Assembly: GCA_033283325.1 (NCBI GenBank) | Contig: JAWMQO010000005.1 | Location: forward strand, 248,001-312,000 | Direction: 5' to 3' | Origin: Mangrovimicrobium sp033283325 | GTDB taxonomy: Bacteria > Pseudomonadota > Gammaproteobacteria > Pseudomonadales > Halieaceae | Length of the DNA stretch: 64,000 nt | Part shown: one piece after another, positions 59,933-64,000 of the stretch | Layout of the letters: every line of letters begins with the position of its first letter | Position numbering within the stretch: position 1 is the first letter of the stretch | Program-made: the position numbers and the translations under genes | The notes under the pieces: model-generated | The model's database searches: none | Seen by the model: the letters and a program-made list of their open reading frames with translations, nothing else | Told to the model about the DNA's origin: nothing

Positions 59933-60289
59933 ATGGCTCGTATTGCCGGCGTCAACATACCCGATAACAAGCATGCTGTTATCTCACTGACCTACATCTA
60001 CGGTGTGGGTCGCACTCAGGCGCGTAAGCTCTGTGCCGCCACCGGTATCGCCGAATCCACCCGGATCAGCGAACTGAATGAAGAGCAGATGGACGCGCTG
60101 CGTGGAAAAGTTTCAGAGATGATGGTCGAGGGCGACCTGCGTCGGGAAATCTCCATGAACATCAAGCGTCTCATGGACCTCGGTTGCAACCGCGGCCTGC
60201 GCCATCGTCGCAGCCTGCCGGTTCGCGGCCAGCGTACCAAGACCAATGCGCGCACCCGTAAAGGCCCGCGCAAGCCGATTCGCAAGTAA
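59933..60289 (+). CDS. rpsM: 30S ribosomal protein S13
   Basis: 118 residues after GGAGAGAGTTGA. S13 is in the 30S head and contacts P-site tRNA and L5. MARIAGVNIPDNKHAVISLT and the basic C-terminal tail RGQRTKTNARTRKGPRKP are typical. First gene of the alpha operon. Confidence 0.98.
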   Translation: MARIAGVNIPDNKHAVISLTYIYGVGRTQARKLCAATGIAESTRISELNEEQMDALRGKVSEMMVEGDLRREISMNIKRLMDLGCNRGLRHRRSLPVRGQRTKTNARTRKGPRKPIRK

Positions 60290-60363
60290 GGACAATCCTT
60301 AGCGAATCCTTTTTAGTGTAGCTGCACCAAAGTGCAGTGTTGATATTAAACAGGAAGTAACAC

Positions 60364-60756
60364 ATGGCAAAGCCAGGTGCTAAAAGCACACGTAAGAAAA
60401 TCACCAAGACAGTCGTGGACGGCATAGCGCACGTTCACGCGTCTTTCAACAACACCATCATCACCATCACCGACCGCCAGGGCAATACCCTGAGCTGGGC
60501 GACCGCTGGTGGTTCCGGTTTCCGCGGCTCTCGTAAAAGCACCCCGTTCGCAGCTCAGGTAGCTGCCGAGCGTGCGGGTGAAGCCGCAAAAGAGTACGGC
60601 CTGAAGAACCTGGACGTACAAGTTAAAGGTCCAGGGCCGGGTCGTGAGTCCGCCGTTCGTGCGCTCAACGCCTGTGGCTACAAGATCAGCAATATCACCG
60701 ACGTGACGCCAATCCCGCATAACGGCTGCCGTCCTCCCAAGAAACGTCGCGTGTAA
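60364..60756 (+). CDS. rpsK: 30S ribosomal protein S11
   Basis: 130 residues. S11 lines the mRNA exit region of the platform. HASFNNTIITITDRQGN and the C-terminal NGCRPPKKRRV are diagnostic. The 74-base gap after rpsM is AT-rich with no gene. Confidence 0.98.
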   Translation: MAKPGAKSTRKKITKTVVDGIAHVHASFNNTIITITDRQGNTLSWATAGGSGFRGSRKSTPFAAQVAAERAGEAAKEYGLKNLDVQVKGPGPGRESAVRALNACGYKISNITDVTPIPHNGCRPPKKRRV

Positions 60757-60777
60757 GGCTTACAGGAAGGTATAGAC

Positions 60778-61398
60778 ATGGCTCGATATATTGGTCCCAA
60801 GTGCAAGCTTTCCCGTCGTGAGGGAACTGACCTGTTCCTGAAAAGCGGTGTGCGTGCACTAGAAAGCAAGTGTAAAGCGGAAAATCCTCCCGGTCAGCAC
60901 GGCGCCCGTCGCGGACGCCTGTCCGACTACGGTGTACAGCTGCGCGAGAAGCAGAAAGTACGTCGTATCTACGGCATCCTGGAGAAGCAGTTCCGCAACT
61001 ATTACAAAGATGCGGCACGCCTGAAAGGGGCGACCGGTGAGAACCTCCTGCAACTGCTGGAATCCCGCCTGGACAACGTTGTCTACCGGATGGGTTTTGG
61101 TTCCACCCGTAGCGAAGCCCGTCAGCTGGTATCCCACAAGGCGATCCTGGTTAACGGTGCTGCAGTGAATATCCCCTCCTATCAGGTTAAGCCGGGTGAT
61201 GTGGTGTCTCTGCGTGAAAAGGCCAAGAAGCAACTGCGTGTGCAGTCTGCCATGGCCCTGGCAGCCCAGCGTGGCGAGCCGGAGTGGTTGGAAGTAAATA
61301 CCGACAAACTGGAAGGTACCTTCAAGTCCGTACCTGACCGTCAGGATCTGTCTTCGGACATCAACGAAAACCTGATCGTCGAACTTTACTCCAAGTAA
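60778..61398 (+). CDS. rpsD: 30S ribosomal protein S4
   Basis: 206 residues, the same as E. coli. S4 starts 16S folding and, in E. coli, represses the alpha operon. NPPGQHGARRGRLSDYGVQL and the S4 RNA-binding domain RLDNVVYRMGFGSTRSEARQ are seen. It lacks the N-terminal CxxC zinc set, so it is the zinc-free form. Confidence 0.98.
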   Translation: MARYIGPKCKLSRREGTDLFLKSGVRALESKCKAENPPGQHGARRGRLSDYGVQLREKQKVRRIYGILEKQFRNYYKDAARLKGATGENLLQLLESRLDNVVYRMGFGSTRSEARQLVSHKAILVNGAAVNIPSYQVKPGDVVSLREKAKKQLRVQSAMALAAQRGEPEWLEVNTDKLEGTFKSVPDRQDLSSDINENLIVELYSK

Positions 61399-61435
61399 TT
61401 CACTGAAGGATTAATCCTTCTAATAGGTGCCCCGT

Positions 61436-62440
61436 ATGCAGAGTGCAGTGACAGAATTTCTGACCCCGCGCGTTATCAACGTGGAAGAGAAGGACAGCCG
61501 GCGTGCCCAGGTAACCCTGGAGCCCCTGGAGCGTGGTTTCGGCCACACCCTGGGTAACGCGCTGCGCCGTATCCTGCTGTCTTCCATGCCCGGTTGCGCC
61601 ATCACCGAAGTCGAGATCGACGGTGTTTTGCACGAGTACAGCGCTATCGAAGGCGTGCAGGAAGACGTTATCGAGATCCTGCTCAACCTGAAAGGCGTGG
61701 CCCTGGTCATGTCTGGCAAAGACGAAGCCGAGCTGACCCTGAGCAAGAAAGGCTCCGGTCCGGTTACCGCCGGCGATATCCAGGTTGACCACGACATCGA
61801 GGTTCGCAACCCCGACCACGTGATCTGCCACCTCAATGGTGCCAAAGAGATCAACATGAAGCTGACCGTGGCCCGCGGTCGCGGCTACTCTCCCGCTGAT
61901 TCCCGCGAGAGCGCAGAGGAAGAGACCCGCTCAATCGGCCGCCTGCAGCTGGACGCCACCTTCTCACCCGTGCTGCGCGTATCCTACGTGGTCGAAGCCG
62001 CCCGTGTGGAACAGCGTACCGACCTGGACAAGCTGGTCCTGGATCTCGAGACCAATGGCACCATCGATCCGGAAGAGGCCATTCGCCGCGCCGCCACCAT
62101 CCTGCAGCAGCAGCTCGCAGTATTCGTGGACCTCGAGAGCGAATCCGAATCCGATTTCGTAGAGGAAGAGGACGAAGTCGATCCGATCCTGCTGCGCCCG
62201 GTAGACGACCTGGAGCTGACCGTTCGTTCCGCGAACTGCCTCAAGGCCGAAAATATCTACTACATTGGCGACCTCGTTCAGCGCACCGAAGTGGAGCTGC
62301 TGAAGACCCCGAACCTGGGCAAGAAGTCGCTGACCGAGATCAAGGATGTCCTGGCTTCCCGCGGCCTGTCCCTGGGTATGCGCCTGGACAACTGGCCACC
62401 CGCCAGCCTGAAAAACGACGACCGGGTACTGAGCGCCTGA
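61436..62440 (+). CDS. rpoA: DNA-directed RNA polymerase subunit alpha
   Basis: 334 residues from the ATG at 61436, seven bases after AGGTG; a GTG three codons upstream is less likely. The N-terminal domain dimerises and carries RGFGHTLGNALRRILLSSMP. The C-terminal domain, from about residue 245, has ELTVRSANCLKAENIYYIGD, which contains the arginine equivalent to R265 that binds UP elements and activators. An acidic linker (EEDEVD) joins them. Confidence 0.98.
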   Translation: MQSAVTEFLTPRVINVEEKDSRRAQVTLEPLERGFGHTLGNALRRILLSSMPGCAITEVEIDGVLHEYSAIEGVQEDVIEILLNLKGVALVMSGKDEAELTLSKKGSGPVTAGDIQVDHDIEVRNPDHVICHLNGAKEINMKLTVARGRGYSPADSRESAEEETRSIGRLQLDATFSPVLRVSYVVEAARVEQRTDLDKLVLDLETNGTIDPEEAIRRAATILQQQLAVFVDLESESESDFVEEEDEVDPILLRPVDDLELTVRSANCLKAENIYYIGDLVQRTEVELLKTPNLGKKSLTEIKDVLASRGLSLGMRLDNWPPASLKNDDRVLSA

Positions 62441-62497
62441 GCGCTCCCCGGCCCCAGATAGCCGTGCTGCGATAGCACAGAAGATAGGATTGGAAAA

Positions 62498-62887
62498 ATG
62501 CGTCATCGTCACAGTGGACGTCAGCTGAACAGAAACAGTTCCCACCGCAAGGCCATGTTCCGTAACATGACCGTTTCCCTGGTGGAGCACGAACTCATCA
62601 AGACCACCCTGCCCAAGGCAAAGGAACTGCGTAGCTACGCGGAACCCCTGATCACCCTGGCCAAGGAAGACAGCGTCGCAAACCGTCGCCTGGCTTTCGA
62701 TCGCGTGCGTAACAAGGCCGCAGTCGGCAAGCTGTTCAGCGAACTGGGTCCGCGCTACCAGGAGCGTCCGGGTGGCTACATCCGTATTCTCAAGTGCGGC
62801 TTCCGCGCCGGCGACAAGGCTCCCATGGCCTACGTCGAGCTGGTTGATCGCCCGCAGCACGAGCAGTTCGAGGACGACGAGGACTGA
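62498..62887 (+). CDS. rplQ: 50S ribosomal protein L17
   Basis: 129 residues. L17 is at the back of the 50S subunit near the tunnel exit. MRHRHSGRQLNRNSSHRKAM is the family start, and the C-terminus ends in an acidic tail (EQFEDDED). Last gene of the cluster, followed by a terminator. Confidence 0.98.
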   Translation: MRHRHSGRQLNRNSSHRKAMFRNMTVSLVEHELIKTTLPKAKELRSYAEPLITLAKEDSVANRRLAFDRVRNKAAVGKLFSELGPRYQERPGGYIRILKCGFRAGDKAPMAYVELVDRPQHEQFEDDED

Positions 62888-62910
62888 TTCCCCGCTCCTT
62901 GGCGCAATTG

Positions 62911-62938
62911 AAAAAGCCGGGCACTGCCCGGCTTTTTT
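62911..62938. terminator. Bidirectional terminator after rplQ
   Basis: AAAAAGCCGGGC pairs with GCCCGGCTTTTTT around ACT. A- and T-tracts on both sides suit the convergent rplQ and sulfatase genes. Confidence 0.93.
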
Positions 62939-62957
62939 GTGCCCTGAATTTACCCCG

Positions 62958-64000
62958 TCAGTCGTTGCCGCACAATTCCATGTGTAGTGAAGCGGCTGTA
63001 TGGCTCATCGAGAATTCGAGGCGGTTGTTGAGGATCAGGGGAGGGTACACAGGGCCGTTCATGCCAGCCATTGCAGGGTCCCCGAGGATCGTCGGCTTCG
63101 CAATATCATCCGCGGGAAGCGCCGTAGCGGCAGTCAGGCTGTCCGCTTTCACACCGTCCACATACAGGCTTAGCTCAAGGCTGTCGCCACCACCCCAGTG
63201 ATTGATCTGCCGGTAGAACTGGCCGCTGATCACTGCGCTGTGGCAAGTGCCGGAGGCCGTCAGCCCGGCGTAGAGCTCCAGTTCACCAAACCTTGCCACG
63301 ACCGAGTCGCCCATTACTTCCATTCCCCAGAGACTGCCCTGGGATACGAGCTGTCCCTGGTAGGGCTCGCTGAAGGCACTTGCAAAAGTGTATCCGCCGA
63401 ACCCCGGGGTTCTCAGCAGGTCGAAACCCGCCACCTCGCCACCGATGTCGCTGGCCCTGTAAGTGGCCGCTACACGATGAACTCCGCGGTACCACTCGCT
63501 GTGGCCCTCGAGCAGGGTTTTCCGCAGAGCCGGCGGCTGGGGTACCACCCCCGCAAGCGCGAAGGGGTCGCTCCTGTAGTCGAAGACCTGCACAGGTACA
63601 CTGCCGCCGGGCTGGTGGACGCGCCAGTGGCCGTTGGCCGAAAGCACGCTGTAGTTGAAGATATGCTCCCAGAACAGTTGCCGGGGAGGCAGCGCAGTGC
63701 CTTCGAGGGCGGGGGCGAAGCTCTGGCCGTCGAGGTCCCCGGGCGCCTCGATCCCCGTCAGTGCCAGCAGCGTAGGGTAGATATCCATGATGGACACGGT
63801 GTGTTCCACTACTTGCCCCGCGTCTTCCATGTGGGGAAGTCGCAGTAGTAGCGGCGTGCGGATTCCACCTTCGAACAGCGTGCTCTTGCGGCCGGTAAAC
63901 GGGGCGTTGTTGTCCAGCAGGGAATTGGTGCCGCCGTTGTCACTGACGAAGACCACGATGGTATTTTCCGCGGCTTCCATGCGCTCCAGTTTCGCCAGAA
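62958..64000 (-). CDS. Sulfatase (arylsulfatase family), C-terminal part (runs off the right edge)
   Basis: About 347 residues are visible; the N-terminal half, with the formylglycine motif CxPxR, lies beyond the window. The block VVFVSDNGGTNSLLDNNAPF followed by GRKSTLFEGGIRTPLLLRLP is the conserved metal-site and substrate region of type I sulfatases, with D and N metal ligands. SIMDIYPTLLALTGI is also typical. Residues beyond about 190 are an extended beta-rich region with several glycines and aromatic residues, plus cysteines in SGTCHSA and ELCGND, unlike the short standard C-terminus. Such enzymes remove sulfate from algal polysaccharides or steroids in marine bacteria; the substrate is unknown. 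Confidence 0.88.
   Translation of the reverse strand, partial: LAKLERMEAAENTIVVFVSDNGGTNSLLDNNAPFTGRKSTLFEGGIRTPLLLRLPHMEDAGQVVEHTVSIMDIYPTLLALTGIEAPGDLDGQSFAPALEGTALPPRQLFWEHIFNYSVLSANGHWRVHQPGGSVPVQVFDYRSDPFALAGVVPQPPALRKTLLEGHSEWYRGVHRVAATYRASDIGGEVAGFDLLRTPGFGGYTFASAFSEPYQGQLVSQGSLWGMEVMGDSVVARFGELELYAGLTASGTCHSAVISGQFYRQINHWGGGDSLELSLYVDGVKADSLTAATALPADDIAKPTILGDPAMAGMNGPVYPPLILNNRLEFSMSHTAASLHMELCGND

Overview
The window looks like a piece of a high-GC gammaproteobacterial chromosome. The gene order proA-nadD-rsfS-rlmH-mrdA-mrdB-mltB-rlpA-dacA-ybeD-lipB, the S10/spc/alpha ribosomal clusters, class Ia nrdAB, fadBA and a Bfr/Bfd pair are all typical of that class. Acyltransferases, a polyhydroxyalkanoate-type protein, a RegB/RegA-like redox pair, a sulfatase and a sulfotransferase would suit an aerobic marine oligotroph such as a member of Halieaceae (Cellvibrionales). 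The family assignment is inference; no rRNA is present to confirm it.

Layout. 0-6.8 kb: mostly minus-strand lipid and housekeeping genes (partial plsB, a HAD-PlsC fusion with a histone-H1-like tail, pckA, hslO, rpsT, dgkA) plus a small plus-strand PHA-system gene. 7-13.4 kb: a tyrosine phosphatase, two small proteins, a coupled acyltransferase-dinG pair and a sulfotransferase. 13.4-18.5 kb: a looser, partly lower-GC accessory stretch with a DUF885 hydrolase, a GFA protein, an unknown membrane-anchored protein, a protein with a CTERM-like sorting tail, a globin and tRNA-Gly(CCC). 18.6-23.6 kb: yqcC, a REP cluster, fadBA, a perfect 46-bp palindrome and a nitrobindin-like gene. 23.6-33.7 kb: nrdAB with NrdR and DnaA sites, an SDR, argDF, then an iron block (grxD, bfr, bfd with Fur boxes) and a 2-Cys peroxiredoxin.

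33.7-44.1 kb is a long plus-strand run for proline and NAD synthesis, ribosome maturation, cell elongation (PBP2-RodA-MltB-RlpA-DacA) and lipoylation. It is interrupted by unusual structured repeats. 44.3-46.2 kb encodes RegA/RegB on the minus strand, followed by prfC, a tandem TM2 protein and a DksA-type protein. 49-62.9 kb is the S10-spc-alpha ribosomal protein block (rpsJ to rplQ, with secY, rpmJ and rpoA). It has two clear sigma70-type promoters and a strong terminator. A sulfatase runs off the right edge.

The least explained features are intergenic. Two copies of one conserved core, in opposite orientation, are each enclosed by long, perfectly or nearly perfectly complementary arms whose sequence differs completely between the copies (41.47-41.81 kb). 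A third, nested palindromic element of similar architecture lies between lipB and regA (44.13-44.31 kb). A perfect 46-bp loopless palindrome (22.6 kb) and REP-like palindromes (6.96 and 18.92-19.07 kb) complete the set. I saw no CRISPR array, insertion sequence, prophage or recognisable defence island.
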